The notes under the pieces are model-generated. The model had not been told where the DNA came from. It did no database searches and saw only the letters and a program-made list of their open reading frames with translations. From contig JAVBME010000011.1 of the NCBI GenBank assembly GCA_031552765.1, positions 1 to 64,000 of the forward strand: 64,000 nucleotides of DNA, in the 5' to 3' direction. This document shows, piece by piece, positions 1-7,914 of the stretch. The DNA comes from JAVBME01 sp031552765 (GTDB lineage Bacteria; Bacillota; Negativicutes; Acidaminococcales; JAISLQ01). The position numbers were made by a program, and so were the translations under genes. Every line of letters starts with the position of its first letter. The stretch's first letter is position 1.

Positions 1-1
1 G

Positions 2-112
2 CATAGCAACCGGGCAGAGCTATACAAAAGAGAGCCGGGCAGTCATTATGAGATGCTGAGTAGTTTTAACTATAAATGGCAACCGAAAAATGAATACTTT
101 ATGCATAAATAA
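2..112 (+). CDS. C-terminal end of a gene cut by the window edge
   Basis: Frame 2 is open from the first base to a TAA at 110-112, giving 36 residues that end in NEYFMHK. The composition (many Tyr, Lys, Glu) looks like a real protein tail. A strong GC-rich hairpin followed by TTTT starts 30 bases after the stop, as expected for the end of a plus-strand transcript. No family can be named from so short a piece. Confidence 0.4.
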   Translation, partial: HSNRAELYKREPGSHYEMLSSFNYKWQPKNEYFMHK

Positions 113-180
113 CACGCAAATTATCTTTTGTCTACAGTCTGAAGCTTCCGCGGTTGCCGCGGAAGCTTTTAACTATAAAT
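64..180. repeat. 14-bp direct repeat flanking the first terminator
   Basis: The 14-mer TTTTAACTATAAAT occurs at 64-77 and again at 167-180, 103 bp apart. The first copy is inside the partial plus-strand gene. The second runs from the terminator T-tract to the stop of the truncated activator. It may be a small duplication or a recombination scar. Confidence 0.4.
142..170 (+). terminator. Intrinsic terminator, mainly for the left-edge gene
   Basis: A perfect 12-bp stem (142-153 with 157-168) with a 3-nt loop is followed by TTTT on the plus strand. It lies between two convergent genes. The minus-strand side lacks a T-tract, so it suits the plus-strand gene best. Confidence 0.65.
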
Positions 181-710
181 CATCTGGCTTTATTGTACAA
201 AGTCGCCAGTGATATACCCAGCATTTTGGCGACCAGTTTTTTACTTTCAAAGCTATCGCCGTACTGTTCCAATCGGGACTTTATCACCCGCCTTTCCGTA
301 TCGGTTATTATTTCTTTCAGAGTACCTCCTTCCAGATAGGAAAGAGGCGCGACAGCCTCCTTACCTACCACATTTTTCGGCAGGTTGAGTTCCGTGATCA
401 CGTCGCCGTGGCAAAGGTAGGCGGAAAACTGTATGACATTCTTCAATTCCCGCACATTGCCCGGCCAGAGATATTGCTTCATTTTTTCATATACTTCCGG
501 AGCGATAGACATAGTCCTGTTTCGCCGTTTACACCATTTACGCAAAAAATAATCCGCTAACGGCTTTAAATCATCATGTCGTTTTTGCAGGCTGGGTATG
601 GTCAAAGACATTGCCGCCAGGCGGTAATATAAATCTTCGCGGAATTTGCCCTCTTTTACCAATTGCATGAGGTCTTTATTGGTAGCGGCGATCACTGAAC
701 TGCACCCCAA
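180..710 (-). pseudogene. Truncated sigma-54-dependent activator (C-terminal half only)
   Basis: The 176-residue reading frame matches the second half of an enhancer-binding protein: the sensor II side of the AAA+ domain (FREDLYYRL, WPGNVREL) and a C-terminal Fis-type helix-turn-helix (MLGISLATLYNK). It aligns with the C-terminal part of the intact activator at 4619-6043. The Walker A, GAFTGA loop, Walker B and any sensory domain are missing. Homology stops at about base 695, exactly where an IS-end-like element begins, and the only start codon is a TTG inside that element. No N-terminal half lies beyond the element, so this is an insertion or deletion relic and cannot activate sigma-54 transcription. 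DNA binding by the leftover HTH is possible if it is expressed. Confidence 0.85.
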
Positions 711-756
711 AAGTTAGACAGTGTGATACACTGAAAAACGAAAGGGGTGCAGTTCA
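696..756. mobile_element. 61-bp mini-element with IS3-like terminal inverted repeats
   Basis: A perfect 13-bp inverted repeat, TGAACTGCACCCC at 696-708 and its complement at 744-756, bounds a 61-bp segment. The left end continues as AAAAGTTAGACA, which resembles the ends of IS3-family (IS150-group) elements. The interior has a small dyad (CAGTGT, GAT, ACACTG). There is no transposase and no clear target duplication. It looks like a MITE-type derivative or a collapsed IS remnant. It abuts the broken end of the activator pseudogene. Confidence 0.7.
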
Positions 757-813
757 AATAGCCAAAGATCCTTTTTTGGGGTTTATAACGCTTTTCACAC
801 AACCCTAAAAAAC

Positions 814-1188
814 TCACCCTTTATTCACAGCCTCACTGGAAGCTTCCCGCGGCGGGGTGTATATGACCAAAAATGTAGCTTTCTCTGTCTCACAAACCAC
901 TTTATGGCTGCTATCTTTAGGGAAATAAATAAAATCGTCTTTTTCCAGAGTCACTTCCTCGCCATCACCGCTGACCCGCACGACACCGCTCAGCATATAC
1001 ATGCATTGCTCAAACTCTTTGTGAAAATGCGGCTCGGCATTGCCCGTCCTGCCCATCTCCCCTACTATAACTTCTACATGTTCCGCGCCGTCGCGCGGTC
1101 CGATCAGACGTCGGTTGTAAGTATCACCGTGCCCGGGCGGCGTATATACCGGAACATCTTTGAGAGAGATTTTTTTGTATATTTTCAT
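814..1188 (-). CDS. Small cupin-domain protein
   Basis: A 124-residue single-domain cupin. The metal-binding pattern is visible as PHFHKEFEQ (His-x-His with a following Glu) and a later His in KDSSHKV, within a beta-rich barrel sequence. The start is supported by TTTGGAGG upstream. It is the last gene of the sigma-54 operon sucC-sucD-HMGL1-cupin, 21 bp after HMGL1. Cupins of this size are isomerases, lyases, dioxygenases or ligand-binding regulators. The context suggests a step or sensor in the same organic-acid pathway, but the reaction cannot be predicted. Confidence 0.8.
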   Translation of the reverse strand: MKIYKKISLKDVPVYTPPGHGDTYNRRLIGPRDGAEHVEVIVGEMGRTGNAEPHFHKEFEQCMYMLSGVVRVSGDGEEVTLEKDDFIYFPKDSSHKVVCETEKATFLVIYTPPREASSEAVNKG

Positions 1189-1209
1189 CAGTTTACCTCC
1201 AAATGCCAG

Positions 1210-2304
1210 TTACTCCGGAAATCTTTGTCCCGGTTTTTCCCCCCGCTTTGCTTTTCTTTCTTTCAGGCCTTTGCGTTTATAATCTTCGTTGGCTTCCTTC
1301 AATAGTTTACCATGTATTATGGAGTCCGAACGCAGGCGGCGTCCGACTGTACGCTCCAGTTGCCTCCCTATTCTCAATATGCGCTCGATATCAATGCCTG
1401 TATCGATGCCCATCTCATACATCATCATAAGCATATCTTCTGTATTGACCAGCCCTACAGTATTTGGGTCTTTATAGTAATAATCGCCGGTGCCCGGTAT
1501 AGGACAGTCATCAAGGAAGTTGGCCGGCTGGCCGCCAAGGCCTCCCAGAGTACTTTCAAAATGAGTCATACCCGCTTGCAGCGCTGCCAGTACATTAGCC
1601 ATCCCCCAGCCACGGGTTTCATGAAAATGTACGATATGCAGGGATGGGTCGGGAATAGCCTCCAATAACTGGGAATAATAAGCGTATACTTTATCAGGCG
1701 AAGACGAGCCGTCATGATCGGCGTGTTCTACATCCGTCGCCCCCATATCCAACCAGCGTTTGGTGAAAATGATGGCATCCTCAAACTTGGTCGGGCCGGA
1801 AATCGGGCTACCCCAAATCGTACTCACCGTTCCATTAAATTTCATCCCGGCGTCGCGCGCTTTTTTTATGCAGCGCTCGGCTTCCAGCCAGTATTCCGGC
1901 AAGGTTGTGCCGGAGTTGGCAAAATGATGTTCTTCATCAGTCGACACCATCATTAGTATCCTGTCCGGACCGATGCCCTGTTTACGCAGTTCGATAGCCC
2001 TGTCTACGGCTTTTTCCCTGATGGTCACGCAAGTTATTTCAACATCGTTGATATCTATACCGGCGCGGCTGATTGTTTTGCTGCTTCTCACCCTGCGCAG
2101 CAACTCTTCCGCGTCTCTGAACTGCGGCATGTTTTCAGGATTGCCCAAATTAGTCAATTCAATTTTTTTCACACCCGCCAAAATAAGCTGTTCAGCATAA
2201 TAAACTTTGGCATCAGTGGAAATAAAACGCTCTTCATGCTGAAAACCGTCTCTTATTGTGATATCGCCAATACTTACCTTCTTGGGATATTTAAATTCAG
2301 CCAT
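1210..2304 (-). CDS. HMG-CoA lyase-like DRE-TIM metallolyase (copy 1)
   Basis: A 364-residue TIM-barrel protein of the HMGL/pyruvate carboxyltransferase family. The N-terminal RDGFQ signature (about residues 18-22) and the metal-binding HFH (226-228) are present. These enzymes cleave or form C-C bonds next to a CoA thioester or 2-oxo acid using a divalent metal. The loop that holds the catalytic Cys in HMG-CoA lyase (GGLGGCP) reads GGLGGQP here (Gln259), so ordinary HMG-CoA lyase activity is doubtful. An extra HADHDG motif (194-199) is shared with the paralogue at 6084-7061. It follows sucD by 37 bp in one operon. The C-terminus, rich in Lys and Arg, is longer than in copy 2. Confidence 0.85.
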   Translation of the reverse strand: MAEFKYPKKVSIGDITIRDGFQHEERFISTDAKVYYAEQLILAGVKKIELTNLGNPENMPQFRDAEELLRRVRSSKTISRAGIDINDVEITCVTIREKAVDRAIELRKQGIGPDRILMMVSTDEEHHFANSGTTLPEYWLEAERCIKKARDAGMKFNGTVSTIWGSPISGPTKFEDAIIFTKRWLDMGATDVEHADHDGSSSPDKVYAYYSQLLEAIPDPSLHIVHFHETRGWGMANVLAALQAGMTHFESTLGGLGGQPANFLDDCPIPGTGDYYYKDPNTVGLVNTEDMLMMMYEMGIDTGIDIERILRIGRQLERTVGRRLRSDSIIHGKLLKEANEDYKRKGLKERKAKRGEKPGQRFPE

Positions 2305-2341
2305 AATTTATTTTTTCCTCCTTTTTACTTGGGGCATATCT

Positions 2342-3208
2342 TCATATGGTCATTGTTTTTAACTTTTCCACTATCTCCCACGGAGTATCTACCACGATAG
2401 CGCCCGCCTTTTTTAAAAGGGTCCGTTTAGCCTCAAAGCCTTCCGCCGGGCTGCCCACGATAGCGCCGATGTGCCCCATGCGCTTGCCCTCAGGCGCGCA
2501 ACGTCCCAAAATATAGGCAAAGACGGGTTTAGTCATCTTCTCTATGACCGCGGCGCATTCGGCTTCCTTGCCGCCGCCGATTTCGCCATTTAAAACAACC
2601 ACCCTGGTTTCAGGATCTTTTTCAAACTCCTCCAGGTATTCAGCCGGATTACGACCCAGCACACGGTCCCCGCCCGAGCCGATGATGCTGGACTGGCCAT
2701 AGCCGGCCTCCGTAAGTATCCTGGCCAATTCTATAGCAACCGTGCCCCCTCTGGTCACTACCCCGACATTTCCCTTTTTGGTAAATTCGTGCGAAAGCGA
2801 CCCTGCCATGCACTCGCCCGGGCTTATAAGCCCTATAGTGTTCGGCCCCACTACCCACACGCCTTTTTCCAATGAAGCTTTTTTTATCTTCATGGTATCG
2901 TGGATGGGTATGCCTTCAGAAGCGATCATTATCAGTTTGACTCCTGAATTTATAAGTTCCAGCGCCGCATCTTTGGCATTTACCGCCGGAACATATACTA
3001 TGCCTACATTAGCGCCGTGCTTTTCCACCGCCTCCTTGGCCGTATCATAGACCGGCACGCCCAAAACAGATTCGCCGCCTTTGCCGGGGCCTACTCCGGC
3101 CACTATTTTGGAACCGTATTCAAGCATTTTTTGCACCTGGTCTTTGCCATATTTGCTTGTTATGCCTTGCACCAGTATTTTGCTGTCTTTATTTATCAAA
3201 ATGGACAT
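2342..3208 (-). CDS. sucD: Succinyl-CoA synthetase-type ligase, alpha subunit
   Basis: 288 residues, the usual length for SucD. It has the CoA-binding Rossmann start (KILVQGITSKYG), the ligase domain with NGEIGGGKEAE, and the phosphohistidine loop GKRMGHIGAIVG. With the beta subunit it forms an ADP- or GDP-forming acid-CoA ligase through a phospho-His intermediate. It sits 12 bp after sucC in a sigma-54-driven operon with an HMGL-like lyase, not with TCA genes. Its true substrate may therefore be another dicarboxylic acid, as seen for malate- and sulfoacetate-activating homologues. A GGGGG Shine-Dalgarno precedes the ATG. Confidence 0.9.
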   Translation of the reverse strand: MSILINKDSKILVQGITSKYGKDQVQKMLEYGSKIVAGVGPGKGGESVLGVPVYDTAKEAVEKHGANVGIVYVPAVNAKDAALELINSGVKLIMIASEGIPIHDTMKIKKASLEKGVWVVGPNTIGLISPGECMAGSLSHEFTKKGNVGVVTRGGTVAIELARILTEAGYGQSSIIGSGGDRVLGRNPAEYLEEFEKDPETRVVVLNGEIGGGKEAECAAVIEKMTKPVFAYILGRCAPEGKRMGHIGAIVGSPAEGFEAKRTLLKKAGAIVVDTPWEIVEKLKTMTI

Positions 3209-3220
3209 CTCGGCCGCCCC

Positions 3221-4366
3221 CTATCCTTTAGAGATTTTTACTACTTGCTCGATGGCCTCATCCAGATGGTCATACCAGATGACGCCGTTCTTTTTCAACG
3301 TATCCACCGCTTCTTGCATGGACATGCTGATAAGGGCGGCATTAGCCGCTCTGATACTGGCAATAACCGGAACTTTAGGCTTCACTTCATTGTATGCTTC
3401 AACTACCGCCTCTACGGCATTGCGTAAAGGATGCGCAACCAAAGTGAATGTGGCAAAAATAACTTTTGAATCTGGATCGGCCAGTGAATTTCTCATTACC
3501 CTAAGCGACAGGTCTTTTAGATTTTCCTTGGATGCCCCGCTTACTATGTCGGCAAAATTTGCCGGGCTGCCGCCACGTTTTTTGATGGTATCTATGACCA
3601 TCATGGTCATGCTGGCGCCAAGGCTTATAACTCCAACATTGCCGCCAAGTTCCGTATAGATCATTTTGACGTCGTTTTCCAGACTGTCGCGCGTAGCGCG
3701 AAACTCTTCCAGGGCGGGCTGGCGGAAAAAAGCATAGTCGTCAACTATTACTTTAGCGTCCCCAGCCAGCACATCTTTACCGTCAGCAGTTATAAACAGC
3801 GGATTTATTTCCACCGTTTCGGCTTCATAACAAAGAAAAGTTTCATACAGCTGCCAGGCGGTCTCCGCTATTTTAGGCAATATCGGCCCGCTGAAGCCGG
3901 CATCTTTTGCTGTCTGCACGAATTGGTATTTTTCCGCTTTGCCGCTGGCCGGCAAATTCATTTTCGCCAAGCCGGACTTGCCTTCGGCGGAAATCTCTTC
4001 GACGTCGACGCCGCCGAAGCGGCTGATGACCAGCACCGGCAGCCCTTTTATATCATCTATTGTTATGCCTACATAAGCTTCGGCCGAAGCGTCTATCTTA
4101 GGCTCGACTAAAACCACTTCATTTTCCGCCAGTTGCGGCAATATATGGGCTATAGCCGCTTGGGCCTCTTGTGTATCGTCAACCAGTTTTATCAGGCCCG
4201 CCTTACCGCGACCGCCCCTTAATACCTGCGCTTTTACCACTGCCGGGTAGCCGGTTTTCTCCACTGCGGCCAAAATATCGCCGGAAGTTTTAGCAGTCAA
4301 GCCTTGCGGTATGGCTATGCCTATCTTTTCAAAGAGCGCTTTACCTTCATATTCATAAAGCCTCAA
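3221..4366 (-). CDS. sucC: Succinyl-CoA synthetase-type ligase, beta subunit
   Basis: An ATP-grasp protein of 381 residues, matching SucC in length. The start is a TTG at 4366, giving RLYEYEGKALF, the family's usual N-terminus; AAAGGGTGA lies 5 nt upstream. A nearby in-frame GTG at 4375 is too close to that ribosome site, and the longer frame runs into the promoter. Seen motifs: GGRGKAG in the ATP-grasp, and GGNVGVISLGASMTM with NFADIVSGA in the C-terminal ligase domain. It is the first gene of the operon and lies behind a sigma-54 promoter divergent from the activator gene. Substrate specificity is open, as for the alpha subunit. Confidence 0.9.
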   Translation of the reverse strand: MRLYEYEGKALFEKIGIAIPQGLTAKTSGDILAAVEKTGYPAVVKAQVLRGGRGKAGLIKLVDDTQEAQAAIAHILPQLAENEVVLVEPKIDASAEAYVGITIDDIKGLPVLVISRFGGVDVEEISAEGKSGLAKMNLPASGKAEKYQFVQTAKDAGFSGPILPKIAETAWQLYETFLCYEAETVEINPLFITADGKDVLAGDAKVIVDDYAFFRQPALEEFRATRDSLENDVKMIYTELGGNVGVISLGASMTMMVIDTIKKRGGSPANFADIVSGASKENLKDLSLRVMRNSLADPDSKVIFATFTLVAHPLRNAVEAVVEAYNEVKPKVPVIASIRAANAALISMSMQEAVDTLKKNGVIWYDHLDEAIEQVVKISKG

Positions 4367-4440
4367 TATATTCACCCTTTCATTTTTCCATATTTTTTCA
4401 CGCAGACCGTGTGCAATGTTTTTTGTCTGCTGCTGTATAA

Positions 4441-4457
4441 TAGCAAGCCATGTGCCA
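4441..4457 (-). promoter_or_regulatory. Sigma-54 promoter for the sucCD operon
   Basis: On the minus strand the sequence reads TGGCAC-N5-TTGCTA, a full match to the -24/-12 consensus with the GG and GC spaced correctly. The start of transcription would be near 4431, about 65 nt before the sucC TTG. It lies in the divergent gap with the activator gene at 4619. Confidence 0.88.
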
Positions 4458-4553
4458 AATAATATTTTCCGCCAAAAGGTTACTGTATCCGCAACATACC
4501 TGTTTATATTTGTAAAATGTGAAAAATGCAATTATAATAATGATTGGAAAACA

Positions 4554-4577
4554 TTATAAAATTTTATAAAATTTTAT
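4554..4577. promoter_or_regulatory. Overlapping AT palindromes, candidate activator site
   Basis: The palindrome ATAAAATTTTAT occurs at 4556-4567 and 4566-4577; the first extends to a 16-bp perfect palindrome (4554-4569). They lie about 100-120 bp upstream of the sigma-54 promoter, the usual distance for an enhancer-binding-protein site. Base composition is very AT-rich, so chance is a real alternative. Confidence 0.3.
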
Positions 4578-4618
4578 ATCTAAAAATAACCTTCATATTT
4601 TCTGCATAGGAGGACTTT

Positions 4619-6043
4619 ATGGCTAAAATAGACAAAATAAATACTTTCTTCAATATGCTGCTCAATCCCAAAGGAGTCTCCTATAGCATCCTCACATCCA
4701 TACCAAATCCCATGATAATCGCCGACAGCAATGGTAAAATACGCCTTGTCAACGAAAGATACATTAAGCTGGTTAACTGCCGGGAAGAAGACCTTTTAGG
4801 AAAAAACCTGGCCGAAGCCCGCCCCGGCACCAACCTGCAACAAGTCATAGAAACCGGACAAACCAGAACAGACCTGTTGAGTAAAACCATATCCAATGCC
4901 ATAGTCGACATGTCCATACCGCTTTATTACAAAAACCGGCTGGTAGGCGGAATATCTTTTTTGAAAGACAACAACCGCATCTTCCAGTTGCACAAAAATC
5001 TTGAAGCGGCAATAGCATTAAACGAAAATCTTTCCTTAGAGTTAAAATCCTTTAAAAACAATGTCTATGCGGCAAAATATACCTTTCAAGATATCGTGGG
5101 AAAATCAAACAAATTTCTCAAAGCTGTGGCTTTTGCCAAAAAGATTGCCTCTTATGACGCCGATGTTTTGCTTATTGGCGAAAGCGGCACCGGCAAAGAG
5201 TTGTTCTCGCAGGCTATCCACAACCATAGCCAAAGGCACGGAATGCCATTCATCCCGGTAAACTGTTCCACTTTTACGGCCAATCTTGTAGAAAGCGAAC
5301 TTTTTGGCTACGAACCCAATGCTTTCACCGGCGCTGATAAAAACGGCAAAGTCGGCCTTTTTATGATGGCGGACAAAGGCACTATAATGCTTGACGAGAT
5401 AGGCGACCTGCCATTCGATATGCAGGCCAAACTCCTGCGCGTCCTGCAAGAGCGCAAAATACGGAAAGTCGGCAGTTCCGTGGAAACGCCGCTCGACATC
5501 AGAGTTATAGCCGCCAGCAACAAAGACTTGTCTTTACTGGTAAAAGAAGGCGCCTTCCGGGAAGACCTTTACTACCGCCTGTCCATGCTCACCCTTAAAC
5601 TGCCAAGCCTGCGCGAGCGCATGGAAGATATCGAGATCCTGGCCGATGCCCTTTTGACCGAATGGAATATAAGGTACGGCCGGGCAGTAAAATTTTCCAG
5701 CAAGGCTTACAAAGCTCTTTTCAGCAGGGAATGGCCGGGAAACATACGCGAATTGAGAAACGCCGTTTTCTTTGCCGCTTACACTTGCGACTGCGACATA
5801 ATAAACGACCTGCCCGCACAGGCAGCGCATTCAACGCTGAAAATAGAGCCGCTGGCCGCAGAAGAACCTGATATCGAAGAAGAAAAGCCGCTGAAAGAAT
5901 ACGTCGAAGAATACGAACTCAAAATAATCCGCCTCATGTTAAAAAAATACGGCGATTCATTGGAAGCCAAGAAAAAAATCGCCGAAAAATTAAAAATATC
6001 TTTGCCCACTCTCTATAACAAACTTAAAGCAACCGGGCAATGA
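4619..6043 (+). CDS. Sigma-54-dependent transcriptional activator with PAS domain
   Basis: 474 residues. A PAS-like sensory domain (about 22-125) is followed by a short linker, the AAA+ ATPase (about 157-385) with Walker A GESGTGKE (187-194) and Walker B TIMLDE (255-260), and a Fis-type HTH at the C-terminus (KLKISLPTLYNK). The sigma-54 contact loop reads NAFTGA (234-239) instead of GAFTGA. AGGAGG precedes the ATG. It is divergent from sucC and is the only intact activator in the window, so it most likely drives the three -24/-12 promoters at 4441, 10937 and 14051. The PAS domain probably senses the substrate or its CoA form. Confidence 0.92.
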   Translation: MAKIDKINTFFNMLLNPKGVSYSILTSIPNPMIIADSNGKIRLVNERYIKLVNCREEDLLGKNLAEARPGTNLQQVIETGQTRTDLLSKTISNAIVDMSIPLYYKNRLVGGISFLKDNNRIFQLHKNLEAAIALNENLSLELKSFKNNVYAAKYTFQDIVGKSNKFLKAVAFAKKIASYDADVLLIGESGTGKELFSQAIHNHSQRHGMPFIPVNCSTFTANLVESELFGYEPNAFTGADKNGKVGLFMMADKGTIMLDEIGDLPFDMQAKLLRVLQERKIRKVGSSVETPLDIRVIAASNKDLSLLVKEGAFREDLYYRLSMLTLKLPSLRERMEDIEILADALLTEWNIRYGRAVKFSSKAYKALFSREWPGNIRELRNAVFFAAYTCDCDIINDLPAQAAHSTLKIEPLAAEEPDIEEEKPLKEYVEEYELKIIRLMLKKYGDSLEAKKKIAEKLKISLPTLYNKLKATGQ

Positions 6044-6083
6044 CTTAGCCGCGCAAAACAATGCTACTTTTTTTGTATCACGC

Positions 6084-7061
6084 TCAGCTAAAGCCAAAAG
6101 GCAATTTGCCAGCGCTGGCGGCAAATGACCACAACTGGCGCCCGGTTATCTTTTCCGTCATCCTGCCCAATGAGAAGGTCTTGTCTACATCTATGCCCGT
6201 TTCTATGCCCATTCCGTCCAGCATGGAGACAAGGTCTTCCGTACAGACTAAGCCGCTACGCCGGGCGTGGACGTAGTATTCGCCTGTACCGGGAACGGGT
6301 ACACGGTCTATTATGTTGGCCGGCTGCCCGCCCAGGCCGCCCAAGGTGCTTTCAAAGTTTTCTACCCCGGCCAAAAGGGCGGCGTAGTAACAGGCTAAAC
6401 CAGCGCCGCGCGAGTCATGGACGTGAAAGATGTGCAGCTTCGGGTCAGGGTATTTGTCCATAACTTTGGCGAAGTATTCATAGGCCCTGTCCGGCGTCGC
6501 TTCCCCGTCGTGGTCAGCATGTTCTATGTCGTCTACGCCGATTTCCATATACCTGTCGGTAAAGTCCCAGGCTTTACCCAGTTCCATCTTGCCGACAAAA
6601 GGACAGCCAAATATAGTGGTAACTGTCCCGCAGACTTTTAGCCCGGCGGCGTGGGCGGCTTTTACCGCCTGTTTATTAAAGGACCAGGCTTCTACATGTG
6701 TTTTGCCGGAGTTGGCTTTATGGTGTTGTTCGCTGGTAGAGGTGTTGAGCAGTACCCGGTGGATGTTGGCGCCTTCTTGTTTTAGTTTTATTGCTCTGTC
6801 CAGTGCGCGCTGGTTGATGGTAACGGCTGTGAACTCCACATCTTTTGCCGCCGGAAGTTTTCTGATCAGTTCGTCGGCGTCGGCAAACTGGGGCAGGTTT
6901 CTGGGGTTAGCTAGATTGGTCACTTCTACATGTTTAAAACCGGCTTCGATGAGTTTTTCTATGACGTACAGCTTAGCCGCCACCGGGATATAGCTCTCTT
7001 CTCTCTGGAAGCCGTCTCGCGGCGTCAGGTCGTGTATGTGTACTTTTTTCGGCAGTTTCAT
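6084..7061 (-). CDS. HMG-CoA lyase-like DRE-TIM metallolyase (copy 2)
   Basis: 325 residues, a paralogue of the protein at 1210-2304. It has RDGFQ (15-19), metal-binding HVH (213-215), the shared HADHDG motif, FGCPFVGK (resembling the GCPYEG segment of HMG-CoA lyase), and again GGLGGQP (Gln246) where HMG-CoA lyase has its catalytic Cys. It is the last gene of the operon dctP-dctQ-dctM-crotonase-HMGL2, 58 bp after the crotonase. AAGGAG precedes the ATG. A role in splitting the CoA-activated, hydrated substrate fits the context but is an inference. Confidence 0.85.
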   Translation of the reverse strand: MKLPKKVHIHDLTPRDGFQREESYIPVAAKLYVIEKLIEAGFKHVEVTNLANPRNLPQFADADELIRKLPAAKDVEFTAVTINQRALDRAIKLKQEGANIHRVLLNTSTSEQHHKANSGKTHVEAWSFNKQAVKAAHAAGLKVCGTVTTIFGCPFVGKMELGKAWDFTDRYMEIGVDDIEHADHDGEATPDRAYEYFAKVMDKYPDPKLHIFHVHDSRGAGLACYYAALLAGVENFESTLGGLGGQPANIIDRVPVPGTGEYYVHARRSGLVCTEDLVSMLDGMGIETGIDVDKTFSLGRMTEKITGRQLWSFAASAGKLPFGFS

Positions 7062-7119
7062 AAAATCATCTCCTTCACATGGTATAGCTTTTTCATGTTA
7101 CGGACTGGCGATGGTCCTT

Positions 7120-7896
7120 TCATTTACCTGTCCAGACAGGTTGTCTTTTTTCAAAAAAAGCGGCTACTCCCTCTTTGCTGTCCTGGGTACAGGCATTGAT
7201 CACCAACATATCCGTCAGATAACTAAAGGCAGCATAATAGTCCATGCCGGCCATATTGTAGAAACTTTCCTTCCCCAGTCGCAAAGCCGAAGGGCTGTGC
7301 CCGGCTATCTTTTCCGCCAGTTTCATCGTCTCTTCTTCCAATTTGTCCGCCGGCACAACCTTATTAGCCAGCCCCCACTCCAAAGCTTGCTGCGCAGTTA
7401 TATTGTCGCCGGTAAAAAGCATCTCCAGGAGGATTTTTCGCGGCATCAATTTACTTATAGGATTCATCACATTGTAAGCGAATAGCCCGCGTTTTATTTC
7501 CGGCAAGCCGAGTATGGCGTCTTCCGCCATCACCGTCAAGTCCGGCGCTGTCGCCAGGCCAAATCCCCCGGCCAAAGCAAAGCCGTGCACCTGCGAAATA
7601 AGCACTTTGCCGATTTTAGACATGGCGGTGAGCGTTTTTATCAGACCGCTCTTATTTTTTTTGCTGTCCATGATGCTTTGCCCCGGGATCAAAGAATCGA
7701 GTTCCGCGCCTGCACAAAAGCCCTTGCCGGCGCCGCTCAGCACTATGACCCTGGTATCGTCCTCTTTATCCAACAGGTAAAGGGCGTCGGCTATCTCTTC
7801 AAGCATTTGCCCGGTAAGAGAGTTTCTTCGTTCGGGGCGATTGAAGATTATCCTGGCTATTTTTCCTTTTTCTATGATTATAGATTGATATTCCAC
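7120..7896 (-). CDS. Enoyl-CoA hydratase/isomerase (crotonase) family protein
   Basis: 258 residues with the crotonase fold. The oxyanion-hole segment GKGFCAGAELDSL and the second segment HGFALAGGFGLA are visible. Of the two catalytic glutamates of crotonase, only the second remains (LGLPEIKRGL); the first (in GGGCEL) is replaced by Gly. This pattern fits isomerases or specialised hydratases better than classical crotonase. The start is a GTG with GGAGGG 8 nt upstream. It lies between TRAP dctM and HMGL2, so it probably acts on the imported acid's CoA ester. Confidence 0.85.
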   Translation of the reverse strand: MEYQSIIIEKGKIARIIFNRPERRNSLTGQMLEEIADALYLLDKEDDTRVIVLSGAGKGFCAGAELDSLIPGQSIMDSKKNKSGLIKTLTAMSKIGKVLISQVHGFALAGGFGLATAPDLTVMAEDAILGLPEIKRGLFAYNVMNPISKLMPRKILLEMLFTGDNITAQQALEWGLANKVVPADKLEEETMKLAEKIAGHSPSALRLGKESFYNMAGMDYYAAFSYLTDMLVINACTQDSKEGVAAFFEKRQPVWTGK

Positions 7897-7914
7897 TTGT
7901 ATTACCCTCCTTAA

